Positions 35,514 to 45,736 of a stretch of 64,000 nucleotides of DNA are shown in pieces. How positions within the stretch are numbered: the stretch's first letter is position 1; every line of letters begins with the position of its first letter. A program made the position numbers and the translations under genes. Source of the DNA: Halalkalirubrum salinum. GTDB taxonomy: Archaea > Halobacteriota > Halobacteria > Halobacteriales > Haloferacaceae. The notes under the pieces were generated by a model. That model saw nothing but the letters and a program-made list of their open reading frames with translations. It was not told where the DNA came from and searched no databases. The DNA lies in assembly GCF_005543295.1 (NCBI RefSeq), contig NZ_SRSG01000015.1:62001-126000 (forward strand), read 5' to 3'.

Positions 35514-36275
35514 TTAGCTCTCAGCGACTTCTTCCATATCGGATTTCAGACCTTGCAGGATGCGTTCGGTCGTATCGGAGACAACCTTCTCAAGAAATTC
35601 TGGGTCCGAGTTGGTTGGATCTCCGAGCCCACCTTGCTCGGTGATGTCGTCGAAGTACGCGTACTGGCGCGTCTCAAAATCGGCTTTTCGGGTCTGTGGC
35701 TCCTTTTTTTCCTCGCGGACAAGGTTAGGGTGGAACAATTCTATAACGCTCGTTTCGTAGTCGCCGGCGTGACCCCATCCTTCCCCGAATTTTTCTTGCA
35801 GTTGGTCACGCGCGTAGTCGGTCCAGTGAATCAAGAAGGTCGGCAAACCATAGTCGCGCTGGATCCGGTCTGCGGCGAGCTTTAGCGGTTCAATATTGCC
35901 TCCGTGAAAATTGAGTAGTGCCAACCGTTTCGCCCCGTGGGCCACTATCGACTGACCGATCTCCTTGATGACCATCTGATACGTCTCTGCAGATAATGTT
36001 ACCGTCCCTGCATAGTTCATGTGGTGCTCGGAGTAGCCGTACGGAAGCGTTGGAAGTCGGATTAACGAAATGCCGTGCTCAGGCGCTTTTTCGGCGAGAT
36101 CGCGTGTGAGGTCCTCGGCTCGAAGAGTATCGACGGTCAAAGGGAGATGGAGCGAGTGTTGCTCGACGCTTCCGCATGGAAGGACCACGAAATCTGCGTC
36201 TACGAGGGCATCCTCTGCATCTGTCCACGTCATACTCCCCAGGTCGTACTCGTCGTAATCCAGTGATACTGGCAT
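35514..36275 (-). CDS. Creatininase-family amidohydrolase
   Basis: A 253-residue metal-dependent amidohydrolase. The family motifs are complete: LPCGSVEQHSLHLPLTVDT (Glu, His and Asp ligands), PYGYSEHHMNYAGTVTLS, LLNFHGGN and WGHAGDYETS with the late His and Glu. The family opens cyclic amides such as creatinine and also includes formamide hydrolases and MftE-type peptidases. In this setting a cyclic-amide or dipeptide-like substrate is plausible. It is a single leftward gene between the old-yellow-enzyme and HyuA genes. Confidence 0.9.
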   Translation of the reverse strand: MPVSLDYDEYDLGSMTWTDAEDALVDADFVVLPCGSVEQHSLHLPLTVDTLRAEDLTRDLAEKAPEHGISLIRLPTLPYGYSEHHMNYAGTVTLSAETYQMVIKEIGQSIVAHGAKRLALLNFHGGNIEPLKLAADRIQRDYGLPTFLIHWTDYARDQLQEKFGEGWGHAGDYETSVIELFHPNLVREEKKEPQTRKADFETRQYAYFDDITEQGGLGDPTNSDPEFLEKVVSDTTERILQGLKSDMEEVAES

Positions 36276-36479
36276 GAGTGTTGTTACCGTATCAATAAAT
36301 TAACTCTGTCGGACGGTCGTCCCTTCTCGGCTGGAATGCTAAAAAATTGCTGCGTGAGAAATATCACCTCTCTGGTAAATTATCTCCGTACACAAAATCT
36401 ACACAAGCTTATTCCTTATACACAGCAACAGCGCCGGCTCAAACAGGCCCGGGTTCAGAAAGAGTAGTTGAGCGGCTTT

Positions 36480-38555
36480 TTAACGGTCTATCTCGGTGGC
36501 ACCAGTATCAATAATCAGGTTTAGCGCTTTGTCAGTCCGGCAGCTGTGACCGGGGTAGATGACTGTAGTCGTGTCGCTTTGCTCAACGATCGCAGGGCCC
36601 TCGAAGGACTCACCAACAGGGAGCTGCTCCCGATCGTAAACGGGCGCCTCATAAGTTCGATCGTCGCCGACAAAGTGTGCCTCACGGGTGGTTTTTCGTG
36701 CGTCGGCGAGTGAATTACCACCAACCGATGAAGGTGTGTCGAGCTGCTCGGGTGAGAAGGAGTTGATTACTCGCAGGTTCACGAACTCGACTGGATCGTC
36801 CACGTTCTTGTGCCCATACACCTCTTCGTGGCGATCATGGAACTGTTCACGAATCTCATTGATGATCGCCTCGTTGTACTCCTTGGCGATCGGTACCTCA
36901 TGTTCGATCTCAAACGACTGGCCTTCGTACCGCATGTCGGCCTGGTAGGTCGTCTCGACCGCATCGAAGTCAATCCCCTCTCGTGCCATGGCCTCTTTGC
37001 CTCGCTCAGTCAACCGAGCGTACCGTGTGGCCAGTTCGCCTGGCTTGAGATTTCCAAGCGAGCGGAGGAACGTGAGTTCGTGATCGTGTTCGACATCTGC
37101 AGAGAGGAGTCCAGCTGCGGACAAAACGCCGGGCGACCGTGGGATAATCACCTCGGGGATTGCCAATTCTTCGGCGAGTTTGCCGGCGTGGATCGGTCCT
37201 GCACCGCCCATGGCGAACAGGCTGAAGTTCCGGGGATCGAATCCGCGCTGGACAGTTGTCAGGCGGAGCTGTTGTGCCATTTTGGTATTCATAATCTGAT
37301 GAATTCCCTTAGCAGCCCGCACCAGATCGTACCCGAGCGGCTCTGCAACCATCTCAGCTATTGATTCTCGAGCCGCGTCAGGATCGAGTTCGAAGGCACC
37401 GTCAGCGAAGTTGTTCGGATTCAGATAGCCGAGGACGAGCGATCCGTCGGTGACGGTCGGCTCCGTTCCCCCTTGCCCGTAGCACGCAGGACCGGGATCT
37501 GCCCCGGCACTCTCCGGTCCCACGCGTAGACTGTCTGCGTCGTCAAGCCACGCGACTGACCCGCCGCCGGAACCGATCGTGCTGATATCGACCATCTGCA
37601 TGCGGAGAGGATAATCCTGGATGTTGCCTTCGCTCGTGATCTGAGGCTTTCCGTCCTCGATAAGCGAGACATCACTCGAGGTTCCCCCGATATCGATGGT
37701 GATCATGTCCTCGCGGTCGATCTGTCTCCCGACGTCATTCGCACCTGCGACCGCGGCAGCTGGTCCGGAGAGCACCGACCCAACCGGCTTTTCTTGCATA
37801 AGTTCCGCGCCGGCGATGCCGCCGCGTGACTGCATGATCTGGAGTTCGCAGCGGATACCCTCTGCGTCGAGCATTTCATTCATGCGGGTAACGTACGACT
37901 CGATCACCGGTCGAAGGTACGCGTCGAAGGCAGTAACGACCAATCGCTCATACTCACGGAAGCGGGGGTTGATCGTTGAGGAGAGAGAGACATCCACATC
38001 CGGGAATACTTCTTTAATCAGTTCGGCCGTTCGCTCCTCATGGTCGCTGTTAGTGAATGAAAAGAGGTAACAGACTGCGACCGAGTCGACGTCGTGCTCT
38101 TCGACGAGATAGTGGATTCCCTCGATGACATCCTCCTCGTCAAGTTCGGAGAGAACCTCCCCGTCCGGACCGATCCGCTCGTCAATCTCAAGTCGGCGTT
38201 CGCGTGGCGCGAGGAAGGTTGGCGTCTGCTCGTCAAGGAACAGGTCGTACATATCCTCACGTTTCTGTCGGCCGATCGCCAAGGTGTCCCTGAAACCCTT
38301 AGTCATCAATATGCCGACTGTTCCGCCGTTTCTTTCGATTACCGCGTTGGTTCCCGCGGTTGTCCCATGAACGAACCTCTCGACCTTCCCTCGGTCGCCT
38401 TTGGTTTCCACGATAATCTCATCGATACCTCGTTGAACACCCTGGATCAGGTTCTCCGGCGTCGTGGGTACCTTCGTCGAATACACCGCCCCGTCTTCCC
38501 GTGCGATGACATCGGTGAAGGTACCGCCGATATCGATCGCTATCTGAACGGTCAT
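36480..38555 (-). CDS. hyuA: Hydantoinase/oxoprolinase subunit A (HyuA)
   Basis: A 691-residue ATP-dependent amidohydrolase subunit with an actin-like ATPase fold. It has the phosphate loops AIDIGGTFTDV (residues 5-15) and TIDIGGTSSDV (about 290), FVHGTTAGTNAVIERNGG, GSGGGSVAW, GPESAGADPGPACYG and FAMGGAGPIHAGKLA. The subunit opens hydantoins or 5-oxoproline with ATP, together with HyuB. Only one full HyuA is in this window, but there are two HyuB genes. It is transcribed leftward and follows the PrpD-like gene by 234 bases. Confidence 0.92.
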   Translation of the reverse strand: MTVQIAIDIGGTFTDVIAREDGAVYSTKVPTTPENLIQGVQRGIDEIIVETKGDRGKVERFVHGTTAGTNAVIERNGGTVGILMTKGFRDTLAIGRQKREDMYDLFLDEQTPTFLAPRERRLEIDERIGPDGEVLSELDEEDVIEGIHYLVEEHDVDSVAVCYLFSFTNSDHEERTAELIKEVFPDVDVSLSSTINPRFREYERLVVTAFDAYLRPVIESYVTRMNEMLDAEGIRCELQIMQSRGGIAGAELMQEKPVGSVLSGPAAAVAGANDVGRQIDREDMITIDIGGTSSDVSLIEDGKPQITSEGNIQDYPLRMQMVDISTIGSGGGSVAWLDDADSLRVGPESAGADPGPACYGQGGTEPTVTDGSLVLGYLNPNNFADGAFELDPDAARESIAEMVAEPLGYDLVRAAKGIHQIMNTKMAQQLRLTTVQRGFDPRNFSLFAMGGAGPIHAGKLAEELAIPEVIIPRSPGVLSAAGLLSADVEHDHELTFLRSLGNLKPGELATRYARLTERGKEAMAREGIDFDAVETTYQADMRYEGQSFEIEHEVPIAKEYNEAIINEIREQFHDRHEEVYGHKNVDDPVEFVNLRVINSFSPEQLDTPSSVGGNSLADARKTTREAHFVGDDRTYEAPVYDREQLPVGESFEGPAIVEQSDTTTVIYPGHSCRTDKALNLIIDTGATEIDR

Positions 38556-38789
38556 ATAGTCCTATGAGGATGGTTCTCTCACATAACGATTTGCATAGCA
38601 GAGAAAGAATATCAATCTAAGCTACAATAGCCCGTTGCACGTCTTCAAAATTAGTGCGAATCTACCCCCTATTTCGCTGCTTTTGCAGTACAAACCCCGA
38701 CATTAGAGTACATATATGTCCGCTGGGGCCCAGCTAATAATGAAGATGCAATAGGCTATACAAGTAAACGACGATTGTTTCAAACTCAA

Positions 38790-40199
38790 TCAGCTACCGT
38801 TTGTAGCCCCGAGCAGCGAGGCGATCTCGCCAACTGGTTCACTGCCCGGCATCGCCCGAATGCGACTCTCTAACTCCTGGCTCGCGTTCGCTCCAAGTAG
38901 TGGTTCAGCGAGTTGGCGATACTTATTACGGACCTCAGCGTAAGGAAGCGGTCGCTCTGGTTCACCGCGGGGGTGATCGACGCTCGCAGTGCACTCGGTA
39001 CCGTCTCGCAGTCGCACGGTCACATCCGCAGCCATCTGTCCGGTCGACTCATACCAGCTGGACATAGTCTCGTCTGGCTTGATGTCGACCCGTTTCATCA
39101 GTGCCCAGACATCAGGGTCTGACAGCCGCTCCTCAGCAAGCCATTCGAACCCGGGATCGTAGCCCAACAGTGCGACTGCGACGACGAACGGCATGCTGAA
39201 CTGAGCGTCCAGCACCGTATCGGGGATCGAATCGAGGTTCGCACCCTCGTGAAATGTCGATACCTCAACGCGCTCGACCGCGTCGGGGTCAAGCCCTTCT
39301 GCACGGAGTTCGCGGACGCAGTCGAGTGTTGCGTGTGTCCAGCGACACGAGGAGTACGGTTTAAATGAAACATCGGTGATCGCACACCAGTTGTCGAGAT
39401 CTGCATGGAGGACCGACTCCTCGAAAGAGTCGGAGGCAGCCATCCGCCAGAACCCCGACGGACCGTCGAAGATGTCGCGGCTCCCGCGGAATCCGCGTGA
39501 GGCAAGCTCGCCGGCAATCACACCGCCGAGACAGGCCCACCCATAGTTGTTCTTCAGCCACTGGAACCGGTCGGTGTTGATACCAACCTTCCGTACCAGT
39601 GGAACCGGTGCATTCATCCCGGCGATCCCGAGAGCATCGGCGACTGCCTCCGGCGAACAGTCGAGCAGCTTAGCAGTGGCGACCGCAGGGCCAAAGATCT
39701 GCCAAGTGCCCGTGCCGACAACCTCTTGTGACCGTTCTGGACTGGGCATGATTGCGTCGCCGATACGGATCGAGACCTCATATCCGATGATCACCGCCTC
39801 GAGGAACGATCGAGTGTCGGCGCCGTACGCCTCAGCGACGGCGAGTGTGGGCGGGATAACGGTAGCACCGGGATGACCGATCGCCCGCCCGCTGTAGGTG
39901 TCGTCGTAATCGAGGAGGTTCGCGAGGTAACCGTTCAGGTACGCTGCCGTGGTGACGGGCAGCCGAGTATCGGTGCTAGGGACCGTCGCCTCCGCCGCTC
40001 CGCCGCGCTCACTCCAAAAAGACGTCACGATGTTGGCTTGCCGGAGTTGGCTTCCGCCGAGCATAACACCAACAGAATCAAGCACAAGGTGAGTGGCGTG
40101 CTCAATCGCATCTTCAGGGAGGTCCTTCAGAGAGAAGTCGGTGACGACCTTCCCAATCTCTAGTGCATGTGTCGACGCTGGTGGTGGCTGACCCGTCAT
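38790..40199 (-). CDS. MmgE/PrpD-family protein
   Basis: A 469-residue protein of the 2-methylcitrate dehydratase/iminodisuccinate epimerase superfamily. It shows VLDSVGVMLGGSQ, an AAYLNGYLANLLDYDDTY segment, GRAIGHPGATVIPPTLAVAEAYG, LGIAGMNAPV and ITDVSFKPYSSCRWTHATLD. These match the all-helical N-terminal domain and catalytic loop of the family. Members act as dehydratases, epimerases or decarboxylases on carboxylic acids. It is divergent from the first HyuB gene and upstream of HyuA, so it probably works on a product of the ring-opening step. The reaction is unknown. Confidence 0.88.
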   Translation of the reverse strand: MTGQPPPASTHALEIGKVVTDFSLKDLPEDAIEHATHLVLDSVGVMLGGSQLRQANIVTSFWSERGGAAEATVPSTDTRLPVTTAAYLNGYLANLLDYDDTYSGRAIGHPGATVIPPTLAVAEAYGADTRSFLEAVIIGYEVSIRIGDAIMPSPERSQEVVGTGTWQIFGPAVATAKLLDCSPEAVADALGIAGMNAPVPLVRKVGINTDRFQWLKNNYGWACLGGVIAGELASRGFRGSRDIFDGPSGFWRMAASDSFEESVLHADLDNWCAITDVSFKPYSSCRWTHATLDCVRELRAEGLDPDAVERVEVSTFHEGANLDSIPDTVLDAQFSMPFVVAVALLGYDPGFEWLAEERLSDPDVWALMKRVDIKPDETMSSWYESTGQMAADVTVRLRDGTECTASVDHPRGEPERPLPYAEVRNKYRQLAEPLLGANASQELESRIRAMPGSEPVGEIASLLGATNGS

Positions 40200-40358
40200 G
40201 ATACGCCCTTCTATGCGGAACAGAATAAATCTCTGGTCACTAACGTTAAGAAGCCAAGTGGAGGTGACAGTACCGGTAGATCGCAGGTAATAGTGAACGG
40301 ATTTTCGACAGAGGATATAAATATCTCCTCGTCACTTCTTTCCATGTTATAACATCTC

Positions 40359-42131
40359 ATGACCCACGACGACATTACTCAGACAGTGTTGCGTCATAAG
40401 TTCGACTCGATTGCTGACGAAATGGAGGCAACATTGATCCGGAGCGCGTACTCGAGCATTGTGAAGGAAGCACAGGATGCCTCAGCAGCTATTTTTGACG
40501 CGGAGGGGCGGACGATCGCGCAGGCAATGGCTATCCCGGCACATCTTGGGATGATGGTTCCAGCGGTCGATCGTATCCTTGAGAAGTTTCCAACCGAAGG
40601 TATGGAGCCCAATGACGTCTATCTAATGAACGATCCATACGACGGTGGGACGCACATCCCCGACATCACCGTCCTGAAGCCAATCTTCAGCGAAGACGAA
40701 GTGATTGCCCTCGGTGCGACAATGGCTCATCATCAAGAGATGGGTGGACTGACGCCAGGGAGCCTCCCACCGAGCGCAACTGAAATTTACCAAGAGGGGC
40801 TCCGGCTCCCGCCGCTGCAGTACCACGACCGTGGCAAGGTCAACGAGACAATCGTCTCGCTCATCGAAAAGAACGTCAGGACTCCGTACACAACGCTTGG
40901 CGACCTGCGCGCACAGGTTTCGTCGGTGTCGATCGCAGAGCGCCGAATTGAGGCCGTCACCGAAGAGTACGGCAACGAGACATTCCGGGCGGTCGTCGAT
41001 CAGATCATCAATCACTCAGAGAAACTAACCAGATCGAAGATCGCAGAAATCCCCGACGGGGCGTACACATTCCACGACTACATTGACGACGACGGGGTGG
41101 ACATCCACAAACCGATCCGGATCGAGGCGACAGTCACCATCGACGGCACCGACATGCATGTCGACTTCACCGGCACGGGCGAGCAGGCCCGTGGCCCAGT
41201 GAATGCCGTCCCATCAGCGACACTATCGGGCGTCTATTACGTTGTCAGAGCGGTTACAGACCCAACAATTCCGAATAATGCCGGCTGCTTCGCACCTGTC
41301 GAGGTGAAGATGCCGAAGGGAACGGTGATCAATCCAGAACCCCCGGCGGCGGTTAACGCCCGGAGCTTGACCGTCAAGCGGATCGTAGACGTACTGTTTG
41401 GTGCGCTCGCAGAATCGATCCCAGAGAAGGTCACTGCAGCGGGGAATGGTCAACTGCTCTCTCACCGTTTCAGCGGCATGCAGGATGGCGAGCAGTGGAT
41501 TTACGGCGAGGTCGGTGCCGGCGGGAGTGGCGCTCGCCCTACGAAGGACGGGATCGACTGCATCGATACTGATATCACCAACTGCATGAACACGCCCGTC
41601 GAGGCAACCGAGATGACTGCGCCGATTCGGATCCGCCGGTATGATCTCTGGCAGGACTCCGGCGGCCCTGGGCAGTACCGAGGCGGGCTCGGATACCGTA
41701 AACAGTTTGAGATTCTCGTAGATGACGTGACGTTCACGCACCGTCGGGACAGGCACGACTTCCAGCCATGGGGGCTCCTTGGCGGCCGACCCGCACCAAC
41801 CTGTAAGACACTGATCCAGCGGGCTGACGGCGCCACGGAACAGCTTCCCTCGCAGGCGACAGTACATCTCGACACTGGCGACGTGGTTGACATCTTCACG
41901 ACCGGAGGTGGGGGCTACGGGCCGTCGATTGAGCGGCCGATAGGTGCGGTCAAGCGCGATCTCGATGGGGAACGGATCTCCGAGACAGCGGCCGAAACCG
42001 AGTACTGCGTGGTCATCGAGGACGGTGAGATCGATTATAAGGCCACCCAGCGCCGGCGCGAACGACTGCGCAAGGACCGTTCACCTGGAGAGAAGCTGTT
42101 CGACCGCGGTAATGTGCCTGTTTCGGACTGA
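40359..42131 (+). CDS. hyuB: Hydantoinase/oxoprolinase subunit B (HyuB), copy 1
   Basis: A 590-residue subunit of ATP-dependent hydantoinase/oxoprolinase. Hallmarks: LRHKFDSIADEMEATLIRSA, SSIVKEAQDASAAIFD, IPAHLGMM, MNDPYDGGTHIPDITV, THHQEMGG-type AHHQEMGGLTPGS, DFTGTGEQA, VPSATLSGVYYVV, and GGPGQYRGGLGYRKQFE. A TATA-like sequence (about 40314-40325) lies upstream. It is divergent from the PrpD-like gene and separated from its probable partner HyuA, which is on the other strand. It is a close paralogue of the copy at 43688. Confidence 0.92.
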   Translation: MTHDDITQTVLRHKFDSIADEMEATLIRSAYSSIVKEAQDASAAIFDAEGRTIAQAMAIPAHLGMMVPAVDRILEKFPTEGMEPNDVYLMNDPYDGGTHIPDITVLKPIFSEDEVIALGATMAHHQEMGGLTPGSLPPSATEIYQEGLRLPPLQYHDRGKVNETIVSLIEKNVRTPYTTLGDLRAQVSSVSIAERRIEAVTEEYGNETFRAVVDQIINHSEKLTRSKIAEIPDGAYTFHDYIDDDGVDIHKPIRIEATVTIDGTDMHVDFTGTGEQARGPVNAVPSATLSGVYYVVRAVTDPTIPNNAGCFAPVEVKMPKGTVINPEPPAAVNARSLTVKRIVDVLFGALAESIPEKVTAAGNGQLLSHRFSGMQDGEQWIYGEVGAGGSGARPTKDGIDCIDTDITNCMNTPVEATEMTAPIRIRRYDLWQDSGGPGQYRGGLGYRKQFEILVDDVTFTHRRDRHDFQPWGLLGGRPAPTCKTLIQRADGATEQLPSQATVHLDTGDVVDIFTTGGGGYGPSIERPIGAVKRDLDGERISETAAETEYCVVIEDGEIDYKATQRRRERLRKDRSPGEKLFDRGNVPVSD

Positions 42132-42219
42132 GCCGAATCCGTCACTTTTCTGCGTTCTGATTGTCCCGTTGTCGACGTTCGTCCCGATGATTGAATAGCT
42201 CCCGCCCGAAGGGGGGGCC

Positions 42220-43578
42220 ATGCGCAATAGAGACACGTTCACATTGGCCGCGGCGGGCGATGCGATCTTGAACCGGCGGCTGCGAGTCTACGAAGATGAA
42301 GAATTCCGCGGAGTCGTCGATCGGGTTCGCGGGGCAGATCTATCGATTGTTAACCTCGAGACGCTCCTCCACGAGTACGAGGAGGGGTACCCGTGGGCGA
42401 ACGCACCCGGAACGTACATGCAGTCGCCGCCGTGGGTCGCTGACGAACTCACATGGGCCGGTTTCGACGCGTTCGCGACCGCAACGAACCACGCGCTTGA
42501 CTACTCTCACGGCGGGATCGAGACGACTATATACGAGCTTGAAAAGCGGGATATCCCGTATGCGGGGCTCGGACATAACCTTGCTCAGGCGCGAGCGCCG
42601 ACATACGTCGAAACGCCTGCTGGCCGAGGAGTGCTAATTTCGGTCTGCTCGACGATCACGCCTGGCAGCATCGCCGGCGAGCAGCGCCCAGAAGTCGGCG
42701 GACGGCCGGGCATCGCGCCGCTCAGGCTTGAGACCCGGCACCGGGTGTCCGCGGATGCGATGGAGTCGCTTCTGAGCATCAGCGAGGCGCTCGGCCTAGA
42801 GACGCTAAAGAAGCAGCAGGCGGAACTTGGCTTCCCGATCGCCGGCCACGACGATGAGACGTTTCGGTTGTTCAACTTAGCGGACGGCGACCACCCCGCG
42901 TTTGAGGTCGCTGACGAGTTCGGTATCAAGCAGCGCGCAAAATCTTCGGATGTCGAGGCTGTCCGAAAGCGAATCCTCGACGCAAAGCGCCAGGCGGACT
43001 GGGTTGTCGTCTCCCTTCACGCACATGAGGGAGCTGAAGGGCGGAGTAACGACCACTCCGTTCCCTCTTTTATTGAATCGTTCGCCAAGACGTGCATTGA
43101 GGAGGGCGCGGACGCCTTTATTGGTCACGGCCCGCACGTCCTCCGTGGGATCGAGATCCATGAAGGAGCACCGATTTTCTACAGCCTCGGGAACTTCATA
43201 ATGCAAAACGAGACGGTGGAGTTCCTCCCGACTGAGATGTACGAACGCTACGGACTCGACAAATCGGCATCGCCCGCAGACGCATTCGACGCGCGTGTCT
43301 TCGACGAGGAGGGTAACCGCACAGGATTCCTCGGTGATAGTGCTTTCTGGGAGAGCGTCTTGCCGGTGTGTGAATTCGACACCGAGACGGGCGATCTCGA
43401 GAGCATAGAGCTGCACCCAATCGAACTGGGTCACGAACTCCCACGCCCGCAACGCGGGCGACCGCTGATAGCTGAGGGCGAGACGGCGGCAAAGATCCTT
43501 GAGGATCTTATTGAGTTCTCAGCGCCGTACGGCACGAAAATTAGCGTCGAGGGCAATCGCGGGCGGATCAATATATAA
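42220..43578 (+). CDS. CapA-family protein (PGA-synthesis-type metallophosphatase fold)
   Basis: A 452-residue protein with the CapA/PgsA pattern: AAAGDAILNRRL (first metal Asp), ADLSIVNLETLL (Asn and Glu), DAFATATNHALDYSHGGI (Asn-His), VVVSLHAHEGAEG (His pair), and GADAFIGHGPHVLRGIEIHEGAPIFYSLGN in parts (Gly-His and closing motif). There is no signal peptide or membrane anchor, unlike capsule-associated CapA, so it is probably a cytoplasmic hydrolase. It sits between two HyuB genes in the same direction. CapA relatives are known beside poly-gamma-glutamate genes; here a glutamyl-type substrate is only a suggestion. Confidence 0.85.
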   Translation: MRNRDTFTLAAAGDAILNRRLRVYEDEEFRGVVDRVRGADLSIVNLETLLHEYEEGYPWANAPGTYMQSPPWVADELTWAGFDAFATATNHALDYSHGGIETTIYELEKRDIPYAGLGHNLAQARAPTYVETPAGRGVLISVCSTITPGSIAGEQRPEVGGRPGIAPLRLETRHRVSADAMESLLSISEALGLETLKKQQAELGFPIAGHDDETFRLFNLADGDHPAFEVADEFGIKQRAKSSDVEAVRKRILDAKRQADWVVVSLHAHEGAEGRSNDHSVPSFIESFAKTCIEEGADAFIGHGPHVLRGIEIHEGAPIFYSLGNFIMQNETVEFLPTEMYERYGLDKSASPADAFDARVFDEEGNRTGFLGDSAFWESVLPVCEFDTETGDLESIELHPIELGHELPRPQRGRPLIAEGETAAKILEDLIEFSAPYGTKISVEGNRGRINI

Positions 43579-43687
43579 AACAACATAGTCTATCGGGCTT
43601 GGGCGGTAATCCTCTTGAAGATTATCAGGTCTGTGCCGCTCGATTCGTACACGAGGTTTATATTGATACGGGAAGAGGAGTCGACAC

Positions 43688-45505
43688 ATGAGTCAACAAC
43701 ACACAGACGCTGAACAACAAGTGGACACTGTCACCCGCACCGTGTTACGTCACAAATTTGATTCGATCGCCGACGAGATGGAGTCGACACTGTTACGGAG
43801 CGCGTATTCGAGTATCGTAAAGGAGGCACAGGACGCCTCCGCAGCAATCTTCGACCCACAGGGGCGGACGATCGCACAGGCGGTCGCAATTCCGGCACAC
43901 CTTGGGATGATGGTCCCTGCTGTCGAGAGTGTCCTCCAGGAGTTCCCACCGGCGGAGATGTCACCCGACGATATCTACATGATGAACGATCCCTACGACG
44001 GCGGAACGCACCTTCCCGACATCACCGTCGTTAAGCCCGTTTTTAACGATGACAAGGTGATTGCCCTTGGTGTGACGATGGCGCACCATCAAGAGATGGG
44101 CGGGAAAACACCGGGGAGCATTCCAACAGACGCAACCGAGATTTATCAAGAGGGCATCCGATTTCCCCCGCTGAAGTACCACGACCGCGGCGAGGTCAAC
44201 GAGACAGCCCGCGATGTATTGACGAAGAATGTCCGGATTCCGGACGTCGTTATTGGGGATCTGAACGCGCAGATCTCCGCGGTGACGACCGCTGAGCGAC
44301 GCCTCGCGGCCGTCGTTGAGGAGTATGGCAATGACACGTTTATTACCGCGGTTAAAAATATCATGGGCCACGCGGAGGAGCTCACTCGCTCGAAGATTGC
44401 GGACATCCCTGACGGGGAGTACGATTTCTACGATTACATAGACGACGATGGAGTCAACATTCGAGTGCCGATCCGAATTAAAGCGACAGTCACCGTTGAT
44501 GGTACCGACATGCACGTCGACTTCACCGGTACCGACGAGCAAGCCGACGGCCCAGTGAATGCGGTTCCGGCGGCGACACTGTCGGCGGTATACTATGTCG
44601 TTCGTGCGATCACGGATCCCGATATCCCAAACAACGCTGGCTGTTTCATGCCGGTATCGGTAACTATGCCCAAAGGAACGCTCGTCAACCCGCTTCCGCC
44701 TGCGCCGGTCAACGCCCGCACGGTAACGTTCAAGCGAATCGCCGACGTGCTGCTCGGGGCACTTGCACGCGCAGTTAAAGACCGGGTCTCGGCACCCGGT
44801 AGTGGCCAACTCGCGGCACTCACCTTCGGTGGGATGGAGGACGGCGAGCAGTGGATTTACGGCGAAGTTGGCGCCGGCGGGAGTGGCGCTCGCCCTACCA
44901 AGGACGGGATCGATTGCATCGAAACTGACGTGACCAACTGTATGAATACGACTGCGGAGGCGACGGAAATCGAGTATCCGATTCGTGTACATCGCTACGA
45001 TCTGTGGGAGGATTCAGGCGGACCAGGGCGGTACAGGGGAGGCCTCGGTTATCGTAAACAGTTCGAGATTCTCGTGGACGATGTAACCTTTACACACCGT
45101 CGCGACAGGCACGACTTCCAGCCGTGGGGACTCCTTGGCGGTCGACCCTCGCCCCGGTGTCGGACAGAGATTCATAGACCCAACGGAAAAACCGAAGATA
45201 TCCCTTCAAAATGGATTACCAGCCTTGAGAAAGGGACAATTATCGATGTTTATACGACTGGAGGTGGCGGTTACGGCCCTCCGGTGGACCGTTCCCTCAG
45301 GGACGTTGAGCGCGACCTTCAAGAGGAGAAAATCTCCGTAACGACTGCAGAGGAGGAGTACATCGTCGTTGTAAACGAGGGAGAGATTGATCGTAAGGCC
45401 ACTCGTGATCGGCGCAGTCAGCTGGAATCTGGCTCAGGTGACGAATTTCGGGTTGACCGTGGCGAGCTGCCAGAGACGATCGAAGAGGGGCGGACCGATG
45501 ACTGA
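43688..45505 (+). CDS. hyuB: Hydantoinase/oxoprolinase subunit B (HyuB), copy 2
   Basis: A 605-residue paralogue of the HyuB at 40359 with the same blocks (RHKFDSIADEMESTLLRSA, PAHLGMMVPAVES, MNDPYDGGTHLPDITV, GGPGRYRGGLGYRKQFE). The bases 41487-41566 and 44843-44922 of the two genes match at 75 of 80 positions, and all five differences are third-codon changes, so the copies are recent or under strong constraint. A TATA-like TTTATATT and a purine-rich GAAGAGGAG precede the ATG. Its C-terminal 20 residues differ from copy 1. It may replace copy 1 for another substrate, sharing HyuA. Confidence 0.92.
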   Translation: MSQQHTDAEQQVDTVTRTVLRHKFDSIADEMESTLLRSAYSSIVKEAQDASAAIFDPQGRTIAQAVAIPAHLGMMVPAVESVLQEFPPAEMSPDDIYMMNDPYDGGTHLPDITVVKPVFNDDKVIALGVTMAHHQEMGGKTPGSIPTDATEIYQEGIRFPPLKYHDRGEVNETARDVLTKNVRIPDVVIGDLNAQISAVTTAERRLAAVVEEYGNDTFITAVKNIMGHAEELTRSKIADIPDGEYDFYDYIDDDGVNIRVPIRIKATVTVDGTDMHVDFTGTDEQADGPVNAVPAATLSAVYYVVRAITDPDIPNNAGCFMPVSVTMPKGTLVNPLPPAPVNARTVTFKRIADVLLGALARAVKDRVSAPGSGQLAALTFGGMEDGEQWIYGEVGAGGSGARPTKDGIDCIETDVTNCMNTTAEATEIEYPIRVHRYDLWEDSGGPGRYRGGLGYRKQFEILVDDVTFTHRRDRHDFQPWGLLGGRPSPRCRTEIHRPNGKTEDIPSKWITSLEKGTIIDVYTTGGGGYGPPVDRSLRDVERDLQEEKISVTTAEEEYIVVVNEGEIDRKATRDRRSQLESGSGDEFRVDRGELPETIEEGRTDD

Positions 45506-45736
45506 CAGTGTAGGTGGCGACCATAGAACGCATCTGCAAGGTAGTGGGATCGATCGTGATCAACATCATCTACGAGCCCACCTACTACACACAGGATGCG
45601 TACCCACTACTCTCTTAGCTGTATCCGTCGATGAAATTACCAAGAGTTCGCTCAAAACTGACTCCTGAGTATTGAAAATTGATCCAGTCATCATTAAACG
45701 ATGATAGCGATCGAACTATTCTGATCCCGGCATTTT

